From the NCBI RefSeq assembly GCF_020054945.1, contig NZ_JAIHAU010000003.1, forward strand, positions 29,948-93,947: a DNA stretch of 64,000 bases, read 5' to 3'. How positions within the stretch are numbered: position 1 is the stretch's first letter; each line of letters begins with the position of its first letter. The notes below the pieces were generated by a model. It did not search any database. It saw nothing but the letters and a program-made list of their open reading frames with translations, and was not told where the DNA came from. Made by a program: the position numbers and the translations under genes. Source of the DNA: Mahella sp. GTDB lineage: Bacteria; Bacillota; Clostridia; Mahellales; Mahellaceae. This document shows positions 18,173-29,115 of the stretch, piece by piece.

Positions 18173-19519
18173 TCAGCAAAGGCGTTCAGGTGCTTCTATG
18201 TTCAATATATATAATCCATTGGCTAATACTATGCGTGCAGCCTCCAGTAACCCCAACCGTGCATACATAAGGTCGTTATTACTTATGCGCACGCGACATT
18301 CGTCATAAAATTTATGGAATAAATCGGCTACATCTGCGAGATAATCAACTAAAATAGCCGGTTGTCTATATTGAGCCGCTACTGTTATTTCGTGAGGCAG
18401 CTCGGCCAAACGACGCATCAACGCCTGCTCGGCCGGATGGTGCAGCATAGAAAAATCTATTTCCTCAGGCGGAATCAATGCCACTCTGTTCGAATCCATA
18501 TGCCGCAATATACTGCAAATACGCGCATATGCATATTGTACCTCAAAAAGGCCATCTTCTTTATCCCTTGAGCTGCTGAGCATAAAACGCAGCGCATCCC
18601 TGCCGGCACCTTCCATTGAGGGACTATAATCAGGCGCTGCTATATATCCCAGATGCTCGGGCTCGCATCCCAGGCAAATCATGGCCTCGCGCACCGTTTC
18701 AAATGTATCGGCCGATGCCCTATCACCTATTTCTATCACCATGTCATACCCTTCTTTAAATATCTTTCTTCGATAATAGGCCATGCGCATAGTAATATCT
18801 GTAAACACTCCTTCTTTTAGAATCAATGCGTTATGCCTATCTGCCACAAATCGCATGTCATCGCCTTCATGCCTTACATAACCCATAATATCCATCTCTT
18901 CTACAGTTTCTCGCAGATCAGAATCGTACAATTGCCGTTCATAAAACCATGACGGCAGTACTACGCCATACAGCCTCAGGTTAACTATCTCATCATTAAC
19001 CTCTTGCATATTTTTATCACTATTCACATAACGCTCTCTTAACACATCATACCCTGCCGCCTCTAATATATTGGCCAAACAATCCCCCCATACGATGGTA
19101 TATATATCCATATCATGAAAGGATATCAAGACCTTGCGATTATCCCCTATATCCACCCGTCCGTATTCATCTCTTTCCTTTAATATCAACGTCAGCACAT
19201 CGTAGAACCATTTCGGTTTTAGAAATATATTTATAAAACCGGGACCTGCTATTTCCATGCGATCTATATATGTACCGGATAAATTGATATGTTCCAGCAG
19301 CGTTCGGGCTATATAGTCAGAAGGCTTACCTGTTATCCGTACCATTTCTACAGGCATGTTCGTATAAAAATCTCCATGTCTTGTATCGCGGGTCTTGTTC
19401 AGCTTTACATCATATACGCCCTGGTATGCTATACTTCCATCGAGCTGAGCGGCGGTTAAAGCACTGTTCAGCACCCCTGCTATCTGCTCGGTTATATACC
19501 GTATAGGGTCCGCCATCAT
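18173..19519 (-). CDS. Arginyl-tRNA synthetase paralogue lacking catalytic motifs
   Basis: The 448-residue protein is homologous to class I ArgRS over its whole length but is about 110 residues shorter. The N-terminal Add1-like domain is well kept (RDTRHGDFYTNMP, IAGPGFINIFL), and so are the C-terminal landmarks VQYAYARICSIL and ARLGLLEAARIVLANGLYIL of the DALR anticodon-binding domain. In the core, where ArgRS has its HxGH signature before GD.LAN.LEAAGYDV, this protein reads FHDMDIYTIVWGD, with no HxGH. The loop that carries the KMSK equivalent is reduced to DYSPSMEGAG before RDALRFML. It should therefore not charge tRNA, but could bind tRNA-Arg or act as a regulator. Start ATG 19519 overlaps the murI stop (TGATG). 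murI-adjacent is where many Firmicutes carry argS. Confidence 0.85.
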   Translation of the reverse strand: MMADPIRYITEQIAGVLNSALTAAQLDGSIAYQGVYDVKLNKTRDTRHGDFYTNMPVEMVRITGKPSDYIARTLLEHINLSGTYIDRMEIAGPGFINIFLKPKWFYDVLTLILKERDEYGRVDIGDNRKVLISFHDMDIYTIVWGDCLANILEAAGYDVLRERYVNSDKNMQEVNDEIVNLRLYGVVLPSWFYERQLYDSDLRETVEEMDIMGYVRHEGDDMRFVADRHNALILKEGVFTDITMRMAYYRRKIFKEGYDMVIEIGDRASADTFETVREAMICLGCEPEHLGYIAAPDYSPSMEGAGRDALRFMLSSSRDKEDGLFEVQYAYARICSILRHMDSNRVALIPPEEIDFSMLHHPAEQALMRRLAELPHEITVAAQYRQPAILVDYLADVADLFHKFYDECRVRISNNDLMYARLGLLEAARIVLANGLYILNIEAPERLC

Positions 19520-20325
19520 CAATACCTCTCTATATCTACCTTAGTGGCAGATGATATATGGCATTTAAGGAAATTACTGCCTATTTTCTTGAATCTCTCG
19601 CCGTCATCGCTGGCAAAATAACGATACTGCGGAGGATTGGCTCCATCATTCAAGATATCTATCCGGGCCAAAACGCGTCTCAATATTAAGGCTGTTTCCT
19701 CAGCCGGATTTATCAAATTCACACCTGCCCCAACAACCCTTCTTATAGTATCTGCCATCAAAGGGTAATGCGTGCAACCCATAAGCAACGTATCAATGCT
19801 CTTATCTTTAAAAAAAGACAGATATTCCAGCGCGGCCATATATGCTATCTCGCTATCCTGCAATCCTTCTTCGACCAGCGGCACAAATAAAGGGCATGGC
19901 TTCGCAAACGTTTCTATGCTATCATCCAATGACTTTATAGCCTTCTCATAAGCACCGCTATTTATGGTACCCTCGGTACCTATGATACCCACACGCTTAT
20001 TTTTGGTGGCGCGAACCGCCGTTGTAGCACCGCCCTCTATCACGCCGAGTATCGGCACATCAAATTGTTGCTGCGCGACCTCCAAACTAATAGCGCTGGC
20101 AGTATTGCAGGCCAGCACCACCGCTTTTATACCCTGGCTCATAAGAAAACGCACCGACTGTAATGTAAACTTTATAACCGTATCGCGCGAGCGCGTGCCG
20201 TAAGGCACGCGCGCCGTATCACCGAAATATATTATATCCTCCGCAGGCAATTGTTTCATGATTTCTTTTACCACAGTCAATCCGCCTACGCCCGAATCAA
20301 AAACACCTATAGGTCTGTTGTCCAA
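19519..20325 (-). CDS. murI: Glutamate racemase
   Basis: It converts L- to D-glutamate for peptidoglycan. The Asp/Glu racemase motifs are complete: GVFDSGVGGLTV near the start, the first catalytic Cys in ACNTASA, and the second in MGCTHYPLM. Length of 268 residues is normal. Start is TTG at 20325, with AAAGGA about 9 nt upstream. It follows ddl by 30 bp, giving a small cell-wall precursor pair, and its stop overlaps the start of the ArgRS paralogue. Confidence 0.95.
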   Translation of the reverse strand: MDNRPIGVFDSGVGGLTVVKEIMKQLPAEDIIYFGDTARVPYGTRSRDTVIKFTLQSVRFLMSQGIKAVVLACNTASAISLEVAQQQFDVPILGVIEGGATTAVRATKNKRVGIIGTEGTINSGAYEKAIKSLDDSIETFAKPCPLFVPLVEEGLQDSEIAYMAALEYLSFFKDKSIDTLLMGCTHYPLMADTIRRVVGAGVNLINPAEETALILRRVLARIDILNDGANPPQYRYFASDDGERFKKIGSNFLKCHISSATKVDIERY

Positions 20326-20355
20326 TTCAATGTTTCCTTTCCATCAAATGATAAT

Positions 20356-21438
20356 TTAAAAACCCGAACGCCGCAGCTCATAACGCTCCAAGGCAAGCTC
20401 TATAAGGCGATCTATCAGCTTGTCATATGGCAGGCCGCTAGCATTCCATAACTTCGGATACATGCTTATCTTAGTAAATCCTGGTATTGTATTTACCTCG
20501 TTAAGATATACCGTATTATCGCTCTTTTTGACCAGGAAATCTACGCGGGCCATACCGGCGCAATCCAAGGCCTTGTAAGCATCGACTGCCAGCCCGCGCA
20601 CCGTTTCCATGACATCTATAGGTAAACCGGCAGGTATAATAAGCCCGGACTTGCCTTCATCGAAGTACTTGGCATTATAATCGTAAAATTCATTGCATGG
20701 CACGATTTGGCCTATTGTCGACGCCTCAGGATAATCATTTCCGAGTACCGCGCATTCTATCTCATAACCGTCTATAAATTCTTCCACAAGTATCTTGCGA
20801 TCGTATTTACCTGCCAATTCCATGGCCTGTATAAGCTCATCTCTATCGTGCGCTTTGGTAATGCCAACGCTGGAGCCCATATTCGCAGGTTTAACAAAGC
20901 ACGGATAGGCCAGCTTTGTTTCAACCTCTGACACAAATACCTCGGGACTAGTCTTAAAATGCTCGTAAACAGTGCTGACATATTCAGCCGTCTTTAATCC
21001 ATGGCGCAAAAATACATCTTTAGACAGCACTTTATCCATAGCCAACGACGAGGCCAACACACCGCAACCCACATATGGAATACCGGCCAACTCCAGCAAT
21101 CCCTGTACAGTGCCATCCTCCCCATGCGGTCCGTGCAATATCGGAAATATAATATCTGCAGGTATAAAAGCACAATTACGCTCTATATCTATGAACCCTT
21201 TATATGACGGATCCGGAGCAAGCACGACAGGCCGCGCTGATGCTTGCCATCTGTTTGTTTCTATATCTTCTAAAGCGCCTTCATACAACATCCAGCGCCC
21301 TTCTTTCGTTATACCCACCATAATAGATTCATATTTATCTTTATTCATATTGCGCAGTACGGATACTGCCGACATGAGCGACACCTCATGTTCTCCCGAC
21401 TGCCCGCCGAATAATACCGCTATTTTCTTTTTATCCAC
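20356..21438 (-). CDS. ddl: D-alanine--D-alanine ligase
   Basis: It joins two D-alanines with ATP for the peptidoglycan pentapeptide. The N-terminal VLFGGQSGEHEVSL motif, HGPHGEDGT, the ATP-grasp stretch CFVKPANMGSSVGI, the VEEFIDGYEIE strand and the metal-binding MARVDFLV...YLNEVNTIPGFT segment are all present. Length of 360 residues is typical for the family. Start is GTG after AAGGGGAAGCGAT. Which of D-Ala-D-Ala or D-Ala-D-Lac it makes cannot be settled by eye. Confidence 0.93.
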   Translation of the reverse strand: MDKKKIAVLFGGQSGEHEVSLMSAVSVLRNMNKDKYESIMVGITKEGRWMLYEGALEDIETNRWQASARPVVLAPDPSYKGFIDIERNCAFIPADIIFPILHGPHGEDGTVQGLLELAGIPYVGCGVLASSLAMDKVLSKDVFLRHGLKTAEYVSTVYEHFKTSPEVFVSEVETKLAYPCFVKPANMGSSVGITKAHDRDELIQAMELAGKYDRKILVEEFIDGYEIECAVLGNDYPEASTIGQIVPCNEFYDYNAKYFDEGKSGLIIPAGLPIDVMETVRGLAVDAYKALDCAGMARVDFLVKKSDNTVYLNEVNTIPGFTKISMYPKLWNASGLPYDKLIDRLIELALERYELRRSGF

Positions 21439-21548
21439 ATCGCTTCCCCTTTCCGCAACTTATATAACATTATTATTGTACCACATTATAATGATATTTT
21501 CTTCATCATGCTTAATATTACAACTAGAGTTTAACAGTCCAAGAAAGT

Positions 21549-21585
21549 AAAAATCTCCTGTAACCGTTGCTGTTACAAGAGATTT
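21549..21585 (-). terminator. Rho-independent terminator of tgt
   Basis: On the minus strand, arms of about 14 bp with one small asymmetry (21572-21585 and 21551-21564) enclose a 7-nt loop and are followed by five T. It lies 27 bp after the tgt stop and before ddl. Confidence 0.8.
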
Positions 21586-21611
21586 CAGACAATAAAAAGG
21601 TTTCTGTTAAT

Positions 21612-23313
<1,702 letters not shown>

Positions 23314-23340
23314 ATGCTCGTTTCCCCTCCCTATCGTTTG

Positions 23341-25032
23341 CTAATTTTTATTTTTATCGTGCAAGCTTGATGCACTCAACACTCCCATAGAAGCAGGTGT
23401 CGCTGAGATAGCGGCATTTTTCTTATCATCGCGGCATAAAACTTGTCCCAGCACATCTTCTATACGCGCAACTTTTATCAGTTTTATATTTTTGTCGTCA
23501 AAACCAGCCTGCCAATTATCCTCCGGTATCACAACCTTGCGCACTCCGGCAGCTCTGGCAGCTTCCAGTTTGGCTGCAATGCCGCCCACAGGCTTCACCT
23601 CACCATAAATAGATATCTCACCTGTCATAGCCGCTGTGTTGTCCACAGGTACATCCATTATAGCGGAATATACCGCCGTAGCTATAGCAGCACCGGCTGA
23701 CGGCCCGTCTACCGGCACCCCGCCAGGAAAGTTTATATGGATGTCATAATCCCTTGTCTGAATATGCATACATTTATTTAACGCAGTCAGTACATTGGTT
23801 ATAGACGACTTGGCCATACTGGTACGTCTTACCTTGTGCATATCGGAACCAATCTCTTCTTCTTCAACGATACCGGTAATAGTAAGTATGCCTTTGCCTT
23901 TTAAGGTCGGTATTGCCGAGGCTTCTACCTCTATCAGCATCCCCAGATGCGGCCCGTATACAGCCATCCCGTTTGCGCATCCCACTCTAGGCTTATCGTA
24001 GATCCTGCGCTCAGGTCTGGGATTGTAATGGCCGCTTTCAATAACCCATTCTATATCATTTACTGTTATGTCTTTCTTACCGTCGATAAATGCTATACCG
24101 GCAGCGAGCTGTATTATATTGACCGCTTCTCTGCCGTTGGTAGCATATTTGCCTATCAATTGCGAAGCCTCTTCATCGATTGCAAAGCCTGCTTTATCAG
24201 CAGCATTTCTGGCAATACGTATTATTTCATCGGGCAATAAAGCTCTGAAAAATATCTCCAGGCAACGCGAACGAATAGCTGCAGGTATCTCATCGGGCGA
24301 TCTTGTCGTCGCTCCCACTAATCGAAAATCAGCCGGCAGCCCGTTCTGAAATATATCATGTATATGCCGTGGTATATTAGAATCCTCGGAGCTATAGTAA
24401 GCGCTTTCAAAAAATACCTTTCTATCCTCTAAAACCTTGAGCAATTTGTTCATCTGAATTGGGTGCAATTCGCCGATCTCATCCAGAAACAATATGCCGC
24501 CATGAGCTTTGGTAACAGCTCCCGGTTTAGGCTGTGGTATGCCGGCTATACCCAAAGGCCCTGCTCCTTGATAAATAGGATCATGCACCGAGCCTATCAA
24601 AGGATCGGCTATACTGCGCTCGTCAAAGCGCATAGACGTGGCATCCATTTCCACAAATTTCGCATCTTTTTTAAAAGGCGAGTATGAATTTTTCTTGGCT
24701 TCTTCCAGAACCAGGCGAGCTGCCGCGGTTTTACCCACACCCGGCGGCCCGTATATCAAAACATGTTGAGGGTTGGGACCGCACAGAGCGGCCTTTAACG
24801 CTTTTATACCCTCTTCCTGCCCAATTATATCGTCGAATGATGCGGGCCTGGTTTTTTCCGACAACGGTTGGGTCAAGGACCTCTCTCTCATTCTATGCAG
24901 CTTTTCCAGCTCTTGTTTGGATTCTTTAGCAATGGCCGATCGATTATTTTGTTGGCTTTTCAGCAAGTTGAAGAAATATAAGCCTATAACCACCGCAAAG
25001 AAGAATTCTATCAGCAATATCAACGTGGTCAT
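23341..25032 (-). CDS. lonB: ATP-dependent protease LonB
   Basis: The 563-residue enzyme has an N-terminal membrane segment (about residues 3-22), a AAA+ domain with Walker A GPPGVGKT and Walker B LFLDEIGEL, and a C-terminal Lon protease domain with the Ser/Lys dyad: Ser in DGPSAGAA and Lys in VKPVGGIAAK. It lacks the long N-terminal Lon substrate domain, as usual for LonB. In Bacillus, LonB acts in the forespore, which suggests this organism sporulates. ATG 25032 follows AGGAGG. Confidence 0.94.
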   Translation of the reverse strand: MTTLILLIEFFFAVVIGLYFFNLLKSQQNNRSAIAKESKQELEKLHRMRERSLTQPLSEKTRPASFDDIIGQEEGIKALKAALCGPNPQHVLIYGPPGVGKTAAARLVLEEAKKNSYSPFKKDAKFVEMDATSMRFDERSIADPLIGSVHDPIYQGAGPLGIAGIPQPKPGAVTKAHGGILFLDEIGELHPIQMNKLLKVLEDRKVFFESAYYSSEDSNIPRHIHDIFQNGLPADFRLVGATTRSPDEIPAAIRSRCLEIFFRALLPDEIIRIARNAADKAGFAIDEEASQLIGKYATNGREAVNIIQLAAGIAFIDGKKDITVNDIEWVIESGHYNPRPERRIYDKPRVGCANGMAVYGPHLGMLIEVEASAIPTLKGKGILTITGIVEEEEIGSDMHKVRRTSMAKSSITNVLTALNKCMHIQTRDYDIHINFPGGVPVDGPSAGAAIATAVYSAIMDVPVDNTAAMTGEISIYGEVKPVGGIAAKLEAARAAGVRKVVIPEDNWQAGFDDKNIKLIKVARIEDVLGQVLCRDDKKNAAISATPASMGVLSASSLHDKNKN

Positions 25033-25111
25033 AGTTTAGCAACCTCCTCCTATAGATGCATTAGATTTCATAAAGTAGTATGTGTATGAGGTTGCATTTT
25101 ATCCTTGAATA

Positions 25112-25139
25112 TTAAAGGGCGTTCTATAAAAGAACGCCC
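25112..25139 (-). terminator. Rho-independent terminator of clpX
   Basis: GGGCGTTCT and AGAACGCCC (25131-25139 and 25117-25125) pair perfectly around a 5-nt loop, followed on the minus strand by TTTAAT. It separates clpX from lonB. Confidence 0.85.
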
Positions 25140-25156
25140 AGAAAATTCTGCGATTA

Positions 25157-26443
25157 TTACGAAGCTGTTTCTTTTTTCTCTCGCCCTTTTTTCACAGGAC
25201 GCTTCGACTTCTGTATTTCCGATATTATTATCATCGGCTCAGTATGATTAACTATGGTATCCTCTGTTATAACGCACTTCTCTATGTCCTCTCTGGATGG
25301 GATATCATACATTATATTGAGCATGATATCCTCCAATATAGCCCTTAAACCGCGGGCACCAGTATTTCTTTCCAGCGCTTTATCCGCTACGGCGGCTATT
25401 GCCGCTTCTTCGAACTCAAGCGTCACACCATCCATTTCAAACAACTTCTGATATTGCTTTATAAGGGCGTTCTTCGGCTCTGTCAAAATGGTCATGAGGG
25501 CTTTTTTATCAAGGGCATGGAGTGTTACAATAATAGGCAATCGACCTACCATTTCCGGTATTAATCCAAATTTAAGCAGATCCTGAGGCATTATATGCTT
25601 CAATAACTCCCCTACATCCTGCTCTTTCTTGGTTTTAATCTCGGCCCCAAAGCCCATGGCCTTCTCGCCCAGTCGGTTCTGTATTATTTTATCTATCCCA
25701 TCAAAAGCTCCGCCGCATATAAATAGTATATTGGTCGTGTCTATCTGTATAAATTCCTGATGAGGATGCTTTCTGCCACCCTGCGGGGGCACATTGGCTA
25801 CAGTACCTTCTAATATTTTAAGCAATGCCTGCTGTACGCCCTCACCTGACACATCCCTTGTGATCGACGGATTCTCTGATTTCCTTGCTATCTTATCGAT
25901 CTCATCTATATAGACTATACCTCTCTCGGCCTTTTCCACATCATAATCGGCTGCCTGGATAAGCTTTAAGAGTATATTCTCTACATCTTCGCCTACATAT
26001 CCGGCTTCGGTAAGCGATGTTGCATCCGCCATCGCAAACGGCACATTCAATATGCGCGCCAACGTCTGGGCCAGAAGCGTTTTCCCTGATCCGGTAGGCC
26101 CCAACATTATTATATTGCTCTTTTGAAGCTCTACGCCATCCGACTTTACATCGCTGTTTATACGCTTGTAGTGGTTATACACCGCTACTGACAAGGTCTT
26201 CTTAGCATCCTCTTGTCCTACCACGTATTGATCGAGTATCGTCTTTATTTCTGCTGGTTTCGGCAGGTCCTTTATCTCGATTTCGGACGTATCGTCGAAT
26301 TCCTCTTCAATGATTTCCTGGCACAGTTCTATGCATTCATCGCATATATAAACACCAGGGCCAGCCACCAAACGCCTTACCTGATCTTGCGTTTTGCCGC
26401 AAAATGAGCACTTTACCTGCTTTTTATCATCATATCTTGCCAT
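25157..26443 (-). CDS. clpX: ATP-dependent unfoldase ClpX
   Basis: The 428-residue AAA+ unfoldase has an N-terminal zinc-binding domain (CSFCGK at 12-17 and CDEC at 34-37), Walker A GPTGSGKT, the pore loop GYVGED, Walker B IDEIDK and sensor 2 GARGLRAI. The ClpP-docking loop reads MGF (in KAMGFGAE) instead of the usual IGF, a conservative change. It is intact and begins 26 bp after the broken clpP gene, so its partner must be encoded elsewhere or it acts alone as a chaperone. Confidence 0.95.
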   Translation of the reverse strand: MARYDDKKQVKCSFCGKTQDQVRRLVAGPGVYICDECIELCQEIIEEEFDDTSEIEIKDLPKPAEIKTILDQYVVGQEDAKKTLSVAVYNHYKRINSDVKSDGVELQKSNIIMLGPTGSGKTLLAQTLARILNVPFAMADATSLTEAGYVGEDVENILLKLIQAADYDVEKAERGIVYIDEIDKIARKSENPSITRDVSGEGVQQALLKILEGTVANVPPQGGRKHPHQEFIQIDTTNILFICGGAFDGIDKIIQNRLGEKAMGFGAEIKTKKEQDVGELLKHIMPQDLLKFGLIPEMVGRLPIIVTLHALDKKALMTILTEPKNALIKQYQKLFEMDGVTLEFEEAAIAAVADKALERNTGARGLRAILEDIMLNIMYDIPSREDIEKCVITEDTIVNHTEPMIIISEIQKSKRPVKKGREKKETAS

Positions 26444-26469
26444 TGTATCACCTCTCCTACTGGCAAACG

Positions 26470-26924
26470 TTATTTCCTAGATATAATAACCTCATCTACT
26501 ATACCATATTCTTTTGCCTCTTGGGCTGACATAAAGAAATCTCTCCCATTGGTTGATGGATCAATATCTCGCTATTGGGTAAAGCATATCTTTTACCCTT
26601 AGCGCCGGCAGCCAGCAAAAACGCGCCCATCGAAGCTGCCATACCTATGCATATTGTAGAAACGTCCGGCTTTATATACTGCATAGTATCGTATATAGCG
26701 AAACCCGCCGTCACCGAACCGCCAGGACTGTTTATATACAGATGAATATCCTTATCAGGATCCTCTGACTCTAAAAATAGCATTTGAGCTACCACCAGGC
26801 TGGCTGTGGCATCATCCACTTCGCCATCTAAAAAGACTATCCTTTCCTTTAATAACCGCGAATATATATCGTATGACCGCTCGCCGCGGCTGCTTTGCTC
26901 TACAACTATAGGTACCAGATTCAT
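26470..26924 (-). pseudogene. clpP: ATP-dependent Clp protease subunit ClpP, internally deleted and frameshifted
   Basis: From ATG 26924 the reading matches ClpP closely: [11 protein letters not shown], the nucleophile Ser in GMAASMGAF and His in EILIHQPMG. After that glycine the reading departs from the family and stops at 26499 (141 codons instead of about 195). In another frame the immediately following bases encode the normal ClpP C-terminus [20 protein letters not shown]...K with stop at 26470. Compared with Bacillus ClpP, roughly 43 codons (the handle helix region) are missing between the two parts. The product would lack the catalytic Asp in frame and the ring-ring contact. Start and ribosome binding site (GGAGG) are normal. 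Confidence 0.9.
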
Positions 26925-26959
26925 AAAATTACCTCCGTCATTATACTTTGCTTTTCAGA

Positions 26960-28282
26960 TTAGGCTTCGCCTTCTGAAGTATCCGGCTGACCATCTTCCT
27001 CAACATCCTCTACAATGGCATTCTCTATTAAAAAGGAGACGATCTTATTCATACGCAGCGTTTCTTCTATAAACGCCGGATTTATTTGTTGTCTATATTG
27101 TTCCACATCCGCATTCATTTGCTCCGCGCGTTTCTTTATTTCTTCATCTACTTCTTCAGAAGAAACCTCTATATTCTCTACTTGGCCTATCTTTTCCAGC
27201 ACCATTCTGGATTTAAGACGATCATAAGCAACGTCTTTATATTGTTCCCTCAGTGCTTCTTTTGATGTATTGGTAATCTGAAGATAAATATCCAGATCCA
27301 AACCGCTGCTCCGTAAGGTATAATCCACTTCCTGCAGCACATCATCGAGCTCCCTCTCCACCATCACATCCGGTATATCAACGCTGGCATTTTTAGTAAC
27401 CTTCTCTATTATAGCGTTCTCAAGGGCCGACTGCGTTTGTTGGGCAGCTTCAGTTTCCAAGCGTTCCCTTATGCTTTGTCTTAATTCCTCCAGCGTATCG
27501 AATTCGCTGACATCTTTGGCGAATTCATCATCCAGTTCCGGCAGCTCCTTGTACTTTATTTCCTTCATGGTAACCGAAAACGTTACTTCTTTGCCCGCCA
27601 AATCAGTATTTCCATAATCTTCCGGAAATACTATGTTGAACTCCTTATGCTCACCCACATGCATGCCGATGAGCTGCTCCTCAAATCCGGGTATAAAACG
27701 CCCCTGCCCAATCTCTATATCTTGATCCTCAGCTTTGCCGCCTTCAAATTCTTGACCGTCAAGATAACCGGTATAATCTACCGTTACAGTGTCGCCTTCT
27801 TGCGATGCCCTATCTTCCACGGCTATCAAACGCGCATTCCTCTGGCGCAAGTTTTCCAGCTCTTTTTCTACATCCTCATCTGTAACATTATATACTGGCC
27901 TTTCGACCTGTATTCCTTTATATTCTCCCAACGTCACTTCCGGCTTTACAGTAACGTCAGCACTCAATACGAGATCCTTCCCTTTGCCTATCTGCACTAT
28001 ATCTATTTGAGGCAGATCCACAGGAGTAAGGTTATTCTCTTCGATAGCCTTGCTGTATGCGTCCGGAAAGACATCATCTATAGCATCTTCATAAAATACC
28101 GATTCCCCATAATATTGCTCCACTATATGTTGAGGTACCTTGCCAACGCGAAATCCAGGTACTCTGAATTTCATGATATTCTTTCTATAAGCCTTCTTCA
28201 TCGCTTCTTCAAAAGTATCGGCGTCAACTTCTATCTTGAGTTTGGCGATGTTATTCTCCACTCGTTCTAATTGAGAACCCAT
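26960..28282 (-). CDS. tig: Trigger factor
   Basis: This ribosome-associated chaperone and peptidyl-prolyl isomerase has an N-terminal ribosome-binding domain with the signature F.VPGFRVGKVP (about residues 38-50), a central FKBP domain (GDTVTVDYTGYLDGQEFEGG) and a long helical C-terminal chaperone domain. Length of 440 residues is normal. ATG 28282 follows AAGGAGG. It has its own promoter (28356-28328) and leads into clpP and clpX. Confidence 0.95.
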   Translation of the reverse strand: MGSQLERVENNIAKLKIEVDADTFEEAMKKAYRKNIMKFRVPGFRVGKVPQHIVEQYYGESVFYEDAIDDVFPDAYSKAIEENNLTPVDLPQIDIVQIGKGKDLVLSADVTVKPEVTLGEYKGIQVERPVYNVTDEDVEKELENLRQRNARLIAVEDRASQEGDTVTVDYTGYLDGQEFEGGKAEDQDIEIGQGRFIPGFEEQLIGMHVGEHKEFNIVFPEDYGNTDLAGKEVTFSVTMKEIKYKELPELDDEFAKDVSEFDTLEELRQSIRERLETEAAQQTQSALENAIIEKVTKNASVDIPDVMVERELDDVLQEVDYTLRSSGLDLDIYLQITNTSKEALREQYKDVAYDRLKSRMVLEKIGQVENIEVSSEEVDEEIKKRAEQMNADVEQYRQQINPAFIEETLRMNKIVSFLIENAIVEDVEEDGQPDTSEGEA

Positions 28283-28327
28283 ACGTTCCTCCTTATATTA
28301 AAAAATAGCAAAATATCCGTTTTTCTT

Positions 28328-28356
28328 ATTATGCCACTAAAACACTAAAATTTCAA
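28328..28356 (-). promoter_or_regulatory. Sigma-A promoter of tig
   Basis: Minus-strand TTGAAA (28356-28351), 17-bp spacer, CATAAT (28333-28328), about 46 bp before the start codon. Confidence 0.65.
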
Positions 28357-28375
28357 GGCTTATTTTGCTTTTTAT

Positions 28376-28408
28376 ATAAAAAGACCGCCACTCTTAAGCA
28401 GCGATCTT
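28376..28408 (-). terminator. Terminator of the tRNA operon
   Basis: AAGATCGC (28408-28401) and GCGGTCTT (28388-28381) pair with one G-U around a 12-nt loop and lead into a T-run, directly after tRNA-Lys(CTT). Confidence 0.8.
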
Positions 28409-28410
28409 CA

Positions 28411-28486
28411 TGGTGGGCCATCAGGGACTCGAACCCTGGACACCCTGATTAAGAGTCAGGTGCTCTGCCAGCTGAGCTAATAGCCC
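28411..28486 (-). tRNA. tRNA-Lys (anticodon CTT)
   Basis: 76 nt with an intact cloverleaf: acceptor GGGCTAT/ATGGCCC, anticodon stem CCTGA/TCAGG, loop CTCTTAA, T-loop TTCGAGT, encoded CCA. It is the last gene of the cluster. Confidence 0.97.
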
Positions 28487-28493
28487 ATTGTAA

Positions 28494-28568
28494 TGGAGCG
28501 GAAGACGGGATTCGAACCCGCGACATTTGCCTTGGCAAGGCAACGCTCTACCACTGAGCCACTCCCGC
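28494..28568 (-). tRNA. tRNA-Gly (anticodon GCC)
   Basis: 75 nt; anticodon stem TTGCC/GGCAA with loop TTGCCAA; T-loop TTCGAAT; CCA encoded. Confidence 0.97.
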
Positions 28569-28589
28569 ATACTTTATTATCATCGCACA

Positions 28590-28674
28590 TGGTGCGGGCG
28601 AAGAGACTCGAACTCCCATACCTCGCGGTACCAGATCCTAAGTCTGGCGCGTCTGCCAATTCCGCCACGCCCGC
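28590..28674 (-). tRNA. tRNA-Leu (anticodon TAG)
   Basis: 85 nt with the long variable arm of class II tRNAs; anticodon stem CCAGA/TCTGG, loop CTTAGGA; CCA encoded. Confidence 0.97.
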
Positions 28675-28680
28675 GCATAT

Positions 28681-28756
28681 TGGTGACTCATCGGGGATTC
28701 GAACCCCGGACACCTTGATTAAAAGTCAAGTGCTCTGCCACCTGAGCTAATGAGTC
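28681..28756 (-). tRNA. tRNA-Lys (anticodon TTT), copy 1
   Basis: 76 nt; anticodon stem CTTGA/TCAAG, loop CTTTTAA; CCA encoded. It differs from the copy at 28943-29018 by one compensated acceptor base pair and one T-loop base. Confidence 0.97.
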
Positions 28757-28761
28757 AAATT

Positions 28762-28836
28762 TGGCTGGGATGGCAGGATTCGAACCTACGAATGCAGGAG
28801 TCAAAGTCCTGTGCCTTACCGCTTGGCTACATCCCA
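28762..28836 (-). tRNA. tRNA-Gln (anticodon TTG)
   Basis: 75 nt; acceptor TGGGATG/CATCCCA, anticodon stem CAGGA/TCCTG, loop CTTTGAC; CCA encoded. It is the first gene after the internal promoter at 28889-28917. Confidence 0.97.
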
Positions 28837-28888
28837 ACGTTAACGTCGCCTTGATCTATCAAATAGCTCAATGTGGCCGACGTTTATT

Positions 28889-28917
28889 ATTATAGCAAAC
28901 ATATATAAAGTATGCAA
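28889..28917 (-). promoter_or_regulatory. Internal promoter of the tRNA cluster
   Basis: Minus-strand TTGCAT (28917-28912), 17-bp spacer, consensus TATAAT (28894-28889), in the 106-bp gap between tRNA-Lys copy 2 and tRNA-Gln. Confidence 0.75.
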
Positions 28918-28942
28918 CATTTATGATAAAAATTTCCCAAAA

Positions 28943-29018
28943 TGGTGACCCATCGGGGACTCGAACCCCGGACACCTTGATTAAAAGTCAAGTGCTCTGC
29001 CACCTGAGCTAATGGGTC
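28943..29018 (-). tRNA. tRNA-Lys (anticodon TTT), copy 2
   Basis: 76 nt; acceptor GACCCAT/ATGGGTC; anticodon stem and loop identical to copy 1; CCA encoded. Confidence 0.97.
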
Positions 29019-29031
29019 GCAAAAATAAAAA

Positions 29032-29109
29032 TGGGGTGAATGGTGGGACTTGAACCCACGACCTCCAGGGCCACAACCTGGCGCTCTAACCAGCTGAACT
29101 ACATCCACC
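29032..29109 (-). tRNA. tRNA-His (anticodon GTG)
   Basis: Anticodon stem CCAGG/CCTGG, loop TTGTGGC. An extra 5' G (29109, position -1) faces discriminator C, the identity element of tRNA-His. CCA encoded. Confidence 0.97.
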
Positions 29110-29115
29110 ACATTA

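Noticed and set aside
18173-19519. Annotation as a normal argS
   Set aside because: The HxGH and KMSK-type segments are absent and the catalytic domain is about 110 residues short.
26499-26924. Annotation as a complete short ClpP
   Set aside because: The last 16 or so codons match nothing in ClpP, while the true C-terminus is encoded in another frame immediately after the break.
27647-28270. 207-codon plus-strand frame
   Set aside because: Antisense to the trigger factor gene, with no start signals.
28477-28713. 78-codon minus-strand frame over the tRNA cluster
   Set aside because: It runs through three intact tRNA genes and is a well-known kind of spurious translation of tRNA sequence.
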